Below are positions 14,851 through 23,121 of a stretch of 38,551 nt of DNA, one piece after another; within the stretch, counting starts at the first letter, position 1; every line of letters begins with the position of its first letter. The notes beneath the pieces are model-generated. The model was not told where the DNA came from, did not search any database, and saw only the letters and a list, made by a program, of their open reading frames with translations. The DNA comes from Anaerolineales bacterium (GTDB lineage Bacteria > Chloroflexota > Anaerolineae > Anaerolineales > Villigracilaceae): assembly GCA_013360875.1 (NCBI GenBank), contig JABWAU010000022.1, forward strand, positions 1 through 38,551. Direction: 5' to 3'. Position numbers and translations under genes: made by a program.

Positions 14851-15244
14851 ATTTCACTGCTTCACGTATATCCCGGATGATTTCCTCGGTGGACGCCCCG
14901 GGTCCGTAAATGCCCGCAATGCCCATCTCCCTGAGTTTGGGCGCGTCGTCGTCCGGGACGATGCCGCCGATGAACACCTTGATGTGTTCCTGTCCGTTCG
15001 CCTTGAGCAGTTCCAGGATGCGCGGGGCGAGCGCCATGTGCGCGCCGGAGAGGATGGACAACCCCACCACGTCCACATCCTCCTGGAGCGCGGCTTCGGC
15101 GATCATTTCGGGAGTCTGCCGCAAGCCCGTGTAAATGACCTCCATGCCGGCATCGCGCAGCGCGCGCGCCACCACCTTCGCGCCGCGATCGTGTCCATCG
15201 AGTCCCGGTTTGGCGACGAGGACGCGTATCTTTTTTTCTGTCAT
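14849..15244 (-). CDS. Methylmalonyl-CoA mutase B12-binding subunit
   Basis: A 131-residue stand-alone cobalamin-binding domain. The B12 motif is complete: [12 protein letters not shown] with the cobalt-ligating His, [10 protein letters not shown] as the SxL element, and GGIVPDDD as the GG element. In many archaea and Chloroflexota the mutase is split into a large catalytic subunit and this small one; the large subunit is not in the window. The start at 15242-15244 is set by GGAGG five bases upstream; longer in-frame codons lie in non-coding sequence. It heads the run mutase subunit - meaB - prs. Confidence 0.92.
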   Translation of the reverse strand: MTEKKIRVLVAKPGLDGHDRGAKVVARALRDAGMEVIYTGLRQTPEMIAEAALQEDVDVVGLSILSGAHMALAPRILELLKANGQEHIKVFIGGIVPDDDAPKLREMGIAGIYGPGASTEEIIRDIREAVK

Positions 15245-15272
15245 GGTTCCTCCATGATTGAATTCTGCCGTG

Positions 15273-15278
15273 ATTATA
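15273..15278 (-). promoter_or_regulatory. -10 box for the mutase subunit gene
   Basis: TATAAT on the minus strand, 28 bases upstream of the ATG, giving a leader of about 22 bases that includes the GGAGG site. No clear -35 hexamer is seen. Confidence 0.45.
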
Positions 15279-15339
15279 CTATGCTGGTTCGGCGTAATTC
15301 GATGACGGGATTTTGACTCTGTCGAAATTCCCATGACTT

Positions 15340-15425
15340 TGAACACGGACAACGTGGATGACACGGAGACGCACGGACTCCAAAAAATCTGCGAAACCCC
15401 GTGTCGTCAGTGAAATCCGCATATC
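15340..15425. repeat. Degenerate CACGGA-type repeats in the divergent interval
   Basis: ACACGGAC (15343), ACACGGAG (15361) and GCACGGAC (15371) are followed by the inverted form CCCGTGTCGTC near 15398. The interval 15245-15549 holds these decayed repeats and the divergent promoters at its two ends. I see no gene in it. Confidence 0.4.
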
Positions 15426-15534
15426 AAAAAAGGTTAATCACAGCGATCCCAAATGAGGCGGGATTTTATCCTCCATCCGCAACAACATTGATAAACCCCG
15501 TACCTTTTGGTCGAGTCGAGCCATGTATAAAATA

Positions 15535-15543
15535 TGCTATACT
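15535..15543 (+). promoter_or_regulatory. Extended -10 promoter of the eight-gene operon, probably leaderless
   Basis: TGCTATACT at 15535-15543 matches an extended -10 element (TGn plus TATACT). The first in-frame ATG, at 15550, lies six bases after it, so transcription would begin at or next to the start codon, leaving no room for a ribosome-binding site. Confidence 0.6.
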
Positions 15544-15549
15544 TCGCAC

Positions 15550-15786
15550 ATGCCATCGCGCACAGACTGGTCAACATGGGCTGAGACATTGCGTCGCTTC
15601 AAATTGGACGGGCTTGCTTCGTGGTTATTGGAGGCGGGTTCTCCGTTGTCCGTGTTGGGGGCGCAGATGCTGTACGTCAGCCAGCCATTCGTGAGGGGAA
15701 AAGGAATCGAGGCGTTCGCTCACATGCTCGAAAACGAACAGGAAGCGCAGGCGTTCGCGCAATACCTGCGCGGGGAGGCGGAATGA
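15550..15786 (+). CDS. Small helical protein, first gene of the operon
   Basis: A 78-residue acidic, mostly helical protein that I do not recognise. It contains LDGLASWLLEAGSPLSVLGAQ and LYVSQPFVRGKGIEAFAHML split by a short turn, with no membrane segment or Cys. I start it at 15550 rather than an upstream ATG at 15523, because the extended -10 element lies between the two. Its TGA overlaps the ATG of the next gene (ATGA), so it is coupled to the DUF6754 gene. It is probably a small cytosolic partner of the membrane proteins encoded after it. Confidence 0.65.
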   Translation: MPSRTDWSTWAETLRRFKLDGLASWLLEAGSPLSVLGAQMLYVSQPFVRGKGIEAFAHMLENEQEAQAFAQYLRGEAE

Positions 15787-16517
15787 CCGCGCTGATCGTC
15801 TTCCTCGTCGCCGCATTACTTCTTTTATTTTTCACGTTCATGCGCCGCAGATCGCCGGGCGTGTTCCGTCGAATCGAGGCTTATGAACGACTGAACCGCG
15901 CCATCGGTCTGGCTGTGGAAGGCGGGACGCGCCTGCACATTTCCATCGGGCGCGGCAACCTGTTCACGGCGCGCGGCGGATCGGCATTGGCGGGACTTGC
16001 CATGCTGCGCCGCCTCACAGAGCGCACCTCCCTGAGCGACAAACCTCCTGTCGTAACCTCCGGGGACGCTTCGTTGGCGATCCTTTCGCAGGACACGCTG
16101 CAATCCGGCTATCGCGCCGCGGGTGCGGAGGATCAATATCGCTTCACCACCGGGCGATTGACCGGTCTCACGCCCTTTGCCTTTGCCGCAGGGACGACTT
16201 TCGTCGCGCGCGATGAGGACGTCTCCGCCAACGTGGTGATCGGCGACCTCGGCGCGGAAGCCGCGCTCCTCGCGGACGCCTCGGAGAGCGCAAACGCGGA
16301 CCTGATCGCGGGGAGCGACAACCTTTCAGCGCAATCCGTTTTCTATGCCGCCTCGCAGGACCCGTTGATCGGAGAGGAAGTGTTTGCCGCCGGGGCATAC
16401 CTGGGCGCGGGCGCGTCGCATGAAGCCAGCCTGCAAACGCAGGACGTTCTCCGCTGGTTGATCATCCTTGCCATCTTTGGTGGAATAGTCTTGAAGTTCC
16501 TGGGAATCGGTTTTTGA
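15783..16517 (+). CDS. DUF6754-like membrane protein
   Basis: A 244-residue protein with one membrane segment at each end (about 3-20 and 222-242) and a conserved domain between them. The segment RIEAYERLNRAIGLAVEGG followed by LHISIGRGNLFTARGGSALAGL is what I associate with DUF6754 of Anaerolineae. Both termini probably face the same side. The function is unknown. It starts inside the stop of the small gene upstream and its own stop overlaps the next start by one base. The two-anchor layout resembles the C-terminal half of the 823-residue protein encoded two genes later. Confidence 0.72.
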   Translation: MTALIVFLVAALLLLFFTFMRRRSPGVFRRIEAYERLNRAIGLAVEGGTRLHISIGRGNLFTARGGSALAGLAMLRRLTERTSLSDKPPVVTSGDASLAILSQDTLQSGYRAAGAEDQYRFTTGRLTGLTPFAFAAGTTFVARDEDVSANVVIGDLGAEAALLADASESANADLIAGSDNLSAQSVFYAASQDPLIGEEVFAAGAYLGAGASHEASLQTQDVLRWLIILAIFGGIVLKFLGIGF

Positions 16518-17137
16518 TGATGCGAATCCTTGCCGCCGCCCTTGCCATTGCCTCGGGCCTCATCGTCCTCGCGGGATACTTCCTCCCGGAATTCACGATG
16601 CTGGATCAATTGCGATTCATCCTGACCGATTGGGCGATCATCATCGCGGGAATGGCTGTGCTGGTGGGCATCCTTAATCTCGTTTCCGTGCAGATGGAAA
16701 AGGTGAGGACAAAACAGAAGGGCGGCATGTATGGGGCGTTACTGGTCCTTTCCCTTGTCGTTACATTCGGTTTGGGACTTGTGTTCGGACCCGGGCATTC
16801 CCTGATGCGCGCGGCTGTGGAGGCGATCATCGTTCCGGTGGAAGCCTCGCTCCTCGCGATCCTCGCTGTGACGCTGGTCTACGCGAGCATCCGCCTGCTT
16901 CGCCGCCGCGCGGACGTGATGAGCGTGATCTTCCTCGTGACGGTCGTCCTGTTCCTCATCGCGGTCATGCCGACGCCGTTCGGTCCCATCCCTGTGCTGG
17001 GTCAATTGATCCTCGGAATTACGGGAATGATTTCGAGCGGCGGCGCGCGCGGGCTTTTGATCGGCGTGGCGTTGGGGACGCTGCTCACCGGCCTGCGCGT
17101 GCTGTTCGGCATTGACCGTCCATACGGGGGTAAATAA
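16517..17137 (+). CDS. Polytopic membrane protein, unknown
   Basis: A 206-residue protein with about six hydrophobic segments, starting directly with one (ILAAALAIASGLIVLAGYF). A cluster of charged residues (QMEKVRTKQKGG) sits between the second and third segments. No catalytic motif or family is recognised. ATGs at 16517 and 16520 are both possible; the first overlaps the upstream TGA. The TAA stop overlaps the start of the large zinc-ribbon gene by one base. It probably forms a membrane complex with its neighbours. Confidence 0.7.
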   Translation: MMRILAAALAIASGLIVLAGYFLPEFTMLDQLRFILTDWAIIIAGMAVLVGILNLVSVQMEKVRTKQKGGMYGALLVLSLVVTFGLGLVFGPGHSLMRAAVEAIIVPVEASLLAILAVTLVYASIRLLRRRADVMSVIFLVTVVLFLIAVMPTPFGPIPVLGQLILGITGMISSGGARGLLIGVALGTLLTGLRVLFGIDRPYGGK

Positions 17138-19608
17138 TGCCCGACATCATCTGCTCCAATTGCGGCAACCCGAACCCGGACTTCCTGGATGCCTGCCAAT
17201 TCTGCCAGTCGCCGTTGAAGTCCGAGTCCATGCTTCACATCGGGGAGGAGCCGACCAAGAAGGACACGGGCGAGTTGGAACAGATCCTGCCGGATTGGCT
17301 GAAGGACGCGCGCCAGCAGGGAAAGGCTGAGGCGGCGGACGATGCCCTTCAGTCGCCGATCACGTCCCGGGTCCAGAAAGATGAACCGCCCGACCTCTTG
17401 GCAGGACTTATGTCGCAGGCGGATTCGGACGAAGAGGAAATCCCCGACTGGTTGAAGGAAATCCAGCCGGAGGAAGAGAAAGGGGCGACTCCCAAACCGT
17501 CTTCAGAGGCTGGAGGCAAACCGTCCGATTTCTTCTCCCAATTCGAAGAACAGGAACCGGGCGAACCGACGCGGGAGGAACCGCCCTCCGGGCAAAAGGA
17601 CGAATTGACCGATTGGTTCTCGCAGGCATCCGCCGAGCCGGCCGCGCCGTTCAGCGTCGAGGAGACGGGCGCCGCTTCCGGCGGCGAGGAATGGATGAAG
17701 GACCTCGAGTCGTTCAACGCCCAGGAACCGGAACAGCCGGCGGAAAAGGAACCCGAGGACTTGAGCTGGCTTCACGAACTGGAAGCCGCCTCCAAAAAGA
17801 CGGAGGAAACTCCCGAACCGCAACGGAATGCAGGCTCCGATATGGCTTCTTCGTCCGGGGAGGATCTGGACTGGTTGAAAAATCTTGGCGCCGCCCCCGC
17901 GTTCGAAGAACCCGTCCCTTCGCAGCCGGCTTCCTCCGAGGAGGATCTGAGTTGGTTGGATCAACTGGGCGGCGCGGCGGAACCCGCCGCCAGGGAGCCA
18001 GCGCCGGAACCGGAACAGCCGTTGTTTTCGGAGGACGATTTGAAGTGGTTGAGCGATCTCGGCGGGACCGAACCCTCCGAGACGACCTCCCCGGCGTTTA
18101 CCGAGGAAGGGGCCCAAGACTCCGAAACGACGATAAGCGCCTCAAAACCTTTCCGCACAGCGCCTCTCAATGAAATGCTCAGCGACGAAGCGATGCGGGA
18201 CGCCGCCCCGGACTGGCTGTTGAACGCGCTCGAAGAACCCTCCATGCCGGCTCCCGGCGCGGCTTCGAGGGATTGGTTTGCCGAACAAAGCCGCGCGCAG
18301 GGCGAACAACCATTGGAGAAACCCGGCGCTCCGACTCAGGAGGAGCCTGCCCTTGCTCAACCGGCTTTTGAATCCCCCTCAGCAGACTCCTCCTCATCCT
18401 CCGCCCAGGACCTGGACGCGCTCTTCGACATGGAAATGCCCGACTGGCTTTCGCGCGAACCCGAAAGCGCCGAAGCCCCGTCTGCCGAATCCCTTCCGGC
18501 CGCCGCGCCCGCCGAGGAATCTCTTGCGCCTGTGGAACTGCCTTCGTGGGTGCAAGCCATGCGTCCGGTGGACTCGGCGATCGAAGGCGGGATCCCGGGC
18601 AGCGCCGATCAGGTCACAGAGCGCGAAGGTCCGCTGGCTGGGTTCAGCGGCGTCATCCCGCTTGCTCCCATCGGCTCGTCGCTTCGTCCCAAGACCTTCT
18701 CGCTAAAGTTGCAAGTCACGGATGAGCAGCAGGCGGGCGCGACCCTGCTCGAGCAGATCATCGCCGGTGAAACGCTCGCTCGGGAACGCAAGACGGCGCC
18801 GGTCGTTTCGCCCCAGCGCGTGTTGCGTTGGGCGCTCTCCGCCATATTCCTCGTTGTATTGAGCGTCGTGATCGGGCTGGGTTTGCGGATCATGCCCATC
18901 AGCCCCTCTGCGGAATTATCCGACCTCGTTTCAGCCCTCCCCGACGCCTCCCCTGCGCTCGTCGTCGTGGATTACGAACCCTCCTTCGCAGGCGAACTGG
19001 AAGCCGCGGCAGGACCCTTGCTGGATCAACTGGCGTTGGCGCGTCGCTCCACGTTCACGTTCATTTCCATGTCGCCGAACGGTTCCGCGTTGGTGGATCG
19101 GTTGATGATCAATACGAAGGTCGGCGTTCCGCTGGCGGGCGGCGGACTCGGTTATCAATCCAACGAGCAGTATTTCAACCTGGGGTTCCTGCCCGGTGGG
19201 TCTGCGGGTGTGTTGGGGTTCATCGAAAATCCCGCGCACGGTTTTTCCCAATTCGCCGCCGTCGTCCTGATGACCGATAATGCCGAAACGGCGCGCGTTT
19301 GGGTGGAGCAACTGGAAGCCGCAAGTTCAGAGATCGCCGCCAAACCTTTGATCGTGGTTTCCAGCGCGCAAGCGGGTCCCATGCTTGAACCGTACGTCGC
19401 CTCCGGTCAGGCGGACATCCTGATCAACGGTCTCTACGACGCGGCGAAATATGAACTCGTGAACGTCTCTCGCCCGGGCATCGCGCGGGCATACTGGGAT
19501 GCCTTCGGGATCGGTTTGATGATGGCGATCCTTGCCATCGTTTTTGGGAGCGTATGGAGCATGCTCACGCGGTTTCGCGAACGCCGCGCGGAGGCGGAAC
19601 AGGGATAG
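17137..19608 (+). CDS. Zinc-ribbon protein with twelve spaced Trp motifs and C-terminal membrane domain
   Basis: An 823-residue protein with four parts. Residues 1-28 form a zinc ribbon (Cys6, Cys9, Cys20, Cys23). Residues 30-480 are acidic, Pro/Glu/Ala/Ser-rich and probably disordered, but carry twelve Trp residues (54, 105, 160, 186, 211, 246, 273, 304, 360, 380, 437, 471), mostly in DWL, DLxWLxxLG or DWF settings. Residues 495-550 look conserved (GPLAGFSGVIPLAP, LKLQVTDEQQAGATLL). Membrane segments at about 561-585 and 790-812 flank a folded domain of roughly 200 residues outside the cytoplasm or in the same orientation as DUF6754. I know no function. The Trp motifs look like repeated docking peptides for a partner protein. 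Confidence 0.75.
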   Translation: MPDIICSNCGNPNPDFLDACQFCQSPLKSESMLHIGEEPTKKDTGELEQILPDWLKDARQQGKAEAADDALQSPITSRVQKDEPPDLLAGLMSQADSDEEEIPDWLKEIQPEEEKGATPKPSSEAGGKPSDFFSQFEEQEPGEPTREEPPSGQKDELTDWFSQASAEPAAPFSVEETGAASGGEEWMKDLESFNAQEPEQPAEKEPEDLSWLHELEAASKKTEETPEPQRNAGSDMASSSGEDLDWLKNLGAAPAFEEPVPSQPASSEEDLSWLDQLGGAAEPAAREPAPEPEQPLFSEDDLKWLSDLGGTEPSETTSPAFTEEGAQDSETTISASKPFRTAPLNEMLSDEAMRDAAPDWLLNALEEPSMPAPGAASRDWFAEQSRAQGEQPLEKPGAPTQEEPALAQPAFESPSADSSSSSAQDLDALFDMEMPDWLSREPESAEAPSAESLPAAAPAEESLAPVELPSWVQAMRPVDSAIEGGIPGSADQVTEREGPLAGFSGVIPLAPIGSSLRPKTFSLKLQVTDEQQAGATLLEQIIAGETLARERKTAPVVSPQRVLRWALSAIFLVVLSVVIGLGLRIMPISPSAELSDLVSALPDASPALVVVDYEPSFAGELEAAAGPLLDQLALARRSTFTFISMSPNGSALVDRLMINTKVGVPLAGGGLGYQSNEQYFNLGFLPGGSAGVLGFIENPAHGFSQFAAVVLMTDNAETARVWVEQLEAASSEIAAKPLIVVSSAQAGPMLEPYVASGQADILINGLYDAAKYELVNVSRPGIARAYWDAFGIGLMMAILAIVFGSVWSMLTRFRERRAEAEQG

Positions 19609-19611
19609 GAC

Positions 19612-20271
19612 ATGGTATCCATCGAAGTGATCTCCGCGTTCATCGGTCTCGTCCTTACCCTGATGGTGTTCAGTTATCTCATCGGCGATAATCTCTTGTT
19701 TCGCGTCGCCGTTTATCTTTTCATCGGGGTCGCTTCCGGTTACGCCGCCGCCGTGATCGTGGAAGACGTCCTCCTTGCGAAATTTCAATCCCTTCCATTG
19801 AACGATCCCGCGCAATTATTGATCGGGCTTATTCCGTTTTTCCTTGCGGCGACGCTCCTGGCGAAACTTTCCCCGCGCCTCTCGTGGATGGGGAATTTCG
19901 CGATGGCTGTGCTGGTCGGCGTGGGCGCGGCGACCGCCGTCGGCGGGGCATTGGCTGGGACGTTGATCCCCCAGGCTCAGGCTTCGATGGAGGCGTTGAA
20001 TTCCCCTTCGCTCTTCGGCCTGGTCGAGGGCGGGGTCATGCTGACCGGAACGATCCTGACGCTGGTGTATTTCCAGTTCGGTGCGAAGCGCGCCGCGGAT
20101 GGCTCGGTCAGACGCAACTCCATCTTTGAAGCGCTGGCATGGCTGGGACGCATTATCATCGCGGTGACGTTCGGCGTGTTGTTCGCCGGGGTGTACATGG
20201 CGGCGTTGACCGCCATGATCGAACGCCTGAGTTCGATGTTCAATTTCGTGAGATCGGTATTGGGTCTATAA
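19612..20271 (+). CDS. Polytopic membrane protein, unknown
   Basis: A 219-residue protein with about six or seven hydrophobic segments, Gly- and Ala-rich (VGVGAATAVGGALAGTLIPQ in the middle). It ends with a short amphipathic stretch. No family motif is recognised. It starts three bases after the zinc-ribbon gene and ends four bases before the MutL-like gene, so it belongs to the same transcript. Like the other polytopic protein of the operon it may supply the membrane part of a complex. Confidence 0.7.
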   Translation: MVSIEVISAFIGLVLTLMVFSYLIGDNLLFRVAVYLFIGVASGYAAAVIVEDVLLAKFQSLPLNDPAQLLIGLIPFFLAATLLAKLSPRLSWMGNFAMAVLVGVGAATAVGGALAGTLIPQAQASMEALNSPSLFGLVEGGVMLTGTILTLVYFQFGAKRAADGSVRRNSIFEALAWLGRIIIAVTFGVLFAGVYMAALTAMIERLSSMFNFVRSVLGL

Positions 20272-20275
20272 CGTC

Positions 20276-22027
20276 ATGCCAACATCCCTTGTCCAGAACG
20301 AATCCATTCTTGCCATCGAGGTCGGTTCAGCCACGACCCGCGCGGTGCTGTTCGACGTGGTCGAAGGGCAGTATCGTTTCGTCGCCGCGGGCAGGGCGCC
20401 TTCCACCGCCGAGGCCCCGTTCAGGGATATCGGCATCGGTGTGCGCGAAGCGATCTCCAGTTTGCAGGAGGTCACGGGCGGGAGGCTGTTGGGGCAGGAC
20501 GGCAACCTGATCGCTCCCTCCCAGCCCGACGGTTCCGGCGTGGACTCGGCGGTTGCAACCATCTCGGCAGGTCCCATCGTGAGGACGGTGATCGTCGGTC
20601 TGCTCCCGGACGTTTCAATAGGGAGCGCGCGTCATCTGGCTGAATCCACATACTCGCGCGTGGTGGAGACGCTCGATCTTTCCGATCACCGCAAACCCGA
20701 CCAGCAATTGGACGCGATCCTGCGCGCCCGTCCCGACTTGGTGATCCTGACCGGCGGCACGGACGGTGGCGCATCCCGTTCCATGATGAAGATGCTGGAA
20801 ACGGTCGGGCTGGCGTGCTACCTGATGCCCCAGCAAAAGCGTCCGATGGCGCTTTATGCGGGCAACAGGGAACTTGCCGGGGACGTCCAGGAATTGCTGG
20901 GTGAACACGCCGGCATGTTGAAGATCAGTCACAACGTCCGCCCTGCGCTCGACGAGGAGGACGCGACATCCGCAAGCGGCGAACTTGCCGCGCTGTTCGT
21001 CAATCTCCGCCAGAGACAATTGAAGGGCGTGGACGAATTGAACTTATGGACCGGCGGGAACATCCTGCCCACGTCGTACGCGCAGGGGCGGATGGTTCGT
21101 TTTCTCAGCCGTCAATACGAATCCACGCGAGGTTTGTTGAGCGTGAACATCGGCGCGTCGGCGACCACGGTGGCGGCTGGCTTCGGAGGCGATCTCGTAT
21201 TGCGGACGTATCCCCAATTCGGTCTGGGCGAGAATCTATCCGGTCTGTTGCAGCACACGGATCTCGAGAGCATCATGCGCTGGCTGCCTTTGGACATTTC
21301 CCCGAACACTCTGCGCGAGTACCTGTTCCAGAAATCCCTGTATCCCGGCACACTCCCCGCGACGAGCGACGACCAGGCGATTGCCCAGGCGATCGCGCGC
21401 CAGGTCATGTACCTTGCGGTGCGCGCGGCGCGAAGGTCTTTCCCGGTCGGCGGTCAGGCTTCGAGAGATGTTCTGCCCTCGTTGGATCTGATCGTTGCGG
21501 GGGGCGGCGCGGTGAGCGATGGATTGTCGCTGGGTCAGAGTTTGTTGATGTTGCTGGATGCGATCCAGCCTGTCGGCATTCTCCCGATATTGATTGACCA
21601 GAATAACCTGCTGCCCCTGCTCGGCGTCGCCGCGGCGCGAAACAATTACCTGCCGGTGCAGGTGATCGATTCGGGCGCGTTCATCGGCTTGGGGACGGTC
21701 GTTTCGGTGTCTGCCTCCGCGAAGTACGGCGAGCAGATCCTGCGCGCGAAGATGACCTACAGTGACGGGACGGACGCGCGCGTGGATCTGAAGTTCGGCG
21801 GGCTGGAGGTTTTGCCGTTGTCGAGCGGGCAGACTGCGCGTCTCAGTTTGCAGCCGCTTCAGCGCGCGGACGCAGGCTTGGGTCCCGGAAGAAGCGGGAG
21901 CGTCACGGTGACGGGCGGCGCGATGGGCGTGGTCATTGACGGGCGCGGGCGTCCGTTGCAGTTGCCGTCCGATCCGGTCCGCCGCCGCGAGACGATCAAG
22001 AAGTGGTATTACACGGTGGGAGGTTAG
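20276..22027 (+). CDS. MutL-like (glutamate mutase L family) ASKHA protein
   Basis: A 583-residue protein resembling MutL of glutamate mutase operons (not the mismatch-repair protein), an ASKHA-fold ATPase of uncertain role thought to act as a B12-enzyme chaperone or reactivase. The first phosphate motif is ILAIEVGSATTRAVLFDV (residues 11-28), the second SVNIGASATTVAAGF near 290-304, and an adenosine-type motif LIVAGGGAVSDG near 406. LVILTGGTDGGASRSMM near 155 is typical of the family. No glutamate mutase gene is nearby, but the divergent neighbour operon encodes a B12 mutase subunit and MeaB. The gene is joined to its neighbours by four-base gaps. Confidence 0.78.
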   Translation: MPTSLVQNESILAIEVGSATTRAVLFDVVEGQYRFVAAGRAPSTAEAPFRDIGIGVREAISSLQEVTGGRLLGQDGNLIAPSQPDGSGVDSAVATISAGPIVRTVIVGLLPDVSIGSARHLAESTYSRVVETLDLSDHRKPDQQLDAILRARPDLVILTGGTDGGASRSMMKMLETVGLACYLMPQQKRPMALYAGNRELAGDVQELLGEHAGMLKISHNVRPALDEEDATSASGELAALFVNLRQRQLKGVDELNLWTGGNILPTSYAQGRMVRFLSRQYESTRGLLSVNIGASATTVAAGFGGDLVLRTYPQFGLGENLSGLLQHTDLESIMRWLPLDISPNTLREYLFQKSLYPGTLPATSDDQAIAQAIARQVMYLAVRAARRSFPVGGQASRDVLPSLDLIVAGGGAVSDGLSLGQSLLMLLDAIQPVGILPILIDQNNLLPLLGVAAARNNYLPVQVIDSGAFIGLGTVVSVSASAKYGEQILRAKMTYSDGTDARVDLKFGGLEVLPLSSGQTARLSLQPLQRADAGLGPGRSGSVTVTGGAMGVVIDGRGRPLQLPSDPVRRRETIKKWYYTVGG

Positions 22028-22031
22028 GCGG

Positions 22032-23087
22032 ATGTTGGCTCCAGTCCTGCACGTTTTACCCCTGACCACGATCGTGCGCGAGCGCGTCCTGCCTGTGGCG
22101 GGGAAGGTGAACGCCAGCGTCAACCAGAAGGTCAACCCGACGGACGTGGTGGCGGAGGCGACCTTTGCGCGCGAACACGTCCTGCTCGACGTGGCACGCG
22201 CGTTCGGCGTCACAGCAAAAGCCGCCGATAAGATGATCAAGGTCAAGGAAGGCGACCGCCTGTCGCAGGGCGCGGTGGTTGCGGAGAACGGCGGATTCAT
22301 CTCCCGCGCGATCAAGGCGCCGCGCGCCGGGCGCGTGATGGTGGCTGGCGGCGGGCAGGTCCTGATGGAAGTGGGCGAGGCGCGCATCGAATTGCGCGCA
22401 GGCTTGCCCGGCGTTGTGACGCGGATCGTCCCCGAGCGCGGCGTAGTGATCCGCACGGTGGGCGCGTTGATCCAGGGGACGTGGGGCAACGGGCGCGTCG
22501 AGAACGGCTTGATGACCAGCCTGATCGAAAAGGAAGATGACGTGTTGACCGCTGACCGCCTGGACGTGAGTCTGCGCGGGTCGGTGATTCTTGGCGGTCA
22601 CGTGCGCGACCAGGAGACCCTGCGCGCTGCGGCGGATATGCCGGTGCGCGGTTTGATCATTTCGAGCCTGAACGTCTCACTGATCCAGCCTGCCATGCAG
22701 ATGAAGTATCCGATTTTGGTGTTGGATGGCTTCGGCGCGATGCCGATGAACTCAGCCGCGTTCCAATTACTGCCGACCCACAACAAGAACGAAGTGACCG
22801 TGAACGCCGAGTTCCCGGACCGTTACAGCGGAGGGCGTCCCGAGGTGGTCATCCCGAAACAGGTGGAGAATGAACCGGAGGAGCCGCAGGATTTCGTCCC
22901 GTTTGCCGTCGGTCAGAGGGTGCGCCTGCGCCGCTCGCCGCATACCGGCATGATCGGCTCGATCGCAGACCTGCCCGAGGGACTCAGCAAACTGCCCAGC
23001 GGTTTGCACGCCCCCGCGGCGGAGGTGAAACTCGAAAACGGCGAAGCCGCGCTCGTGCCTTTGGTTAATCTCGAAGTTGTGGGATAA
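22032..23087 (+). CDS. Partner of the MutL-like protein, with KOW-like C-terminus
   Basis: A 351-residue cytosolic protein that I do not recognise as a named family. The N-terminal half has a biotinyl/lipoyl-like barrel pattern (IKAPRAGRVMVAGGGQVLMEVG). The middle part carries LRGSVILGGHVRDQETLRAA and PVRGLIISSLN, which looks like a Rossmann-type or swivelling domain. The C-terminal 60 residues (FAVGQRVRLRRSPHTGMIGS) resemble a KOW/SH3-like barrel. The start at 22032 has GGAGG about nine bases upstream. It directly follows the MutL-like gene with four bases between, so the two very likely act together. Confidence 0.7.
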   Translation: MLAPVLHVLPLTTIVRERVLPVAGKVNASVNQKVNPTDVVAEATFAREHVLLDVARAFGVTAKAADKMIKVKEGDRLSQGAVVAENGGFISRAIKAPRAGRVMVAGGGQVLMEVGEARIELRAGLPGVVTRIVPERGVVIRTVGALIQGTWGNGRVENGLMTSLIEKEDDVLTADRLDVSLRGSVILGGHVRDQETLRAAADMPVRGLIISSLNVSLIQPAMQMKYPILVLDGFGAMPMNSAAFQLLPTHNKNEVTVNAEFPDRYSGGRPEVVIPKQVENEPEEPQDFVPFAVGQRVRLRRSPHTGMIGSIADLPEGLSKLPSGLHAPAAEVKLENGEAALVPLVNLEVVG

Positions 23088-23121
23088 TCGCTTCATGCAA
23101 TGCTGATGAGGAGAGTGCAAC

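Noticed and set aside
15523-15549. Upstream ATG for the first operon gene
   Set aside because: It lies before the extended -10 element, so it would not be in the transcript.
17613-18706. Additional long open frames over the zinc-ribbon gene
   Set aside because: They are other-frame shadows of a GC-rich, low-complexity coding region with Arg- and Pro-rich nonsense translations.
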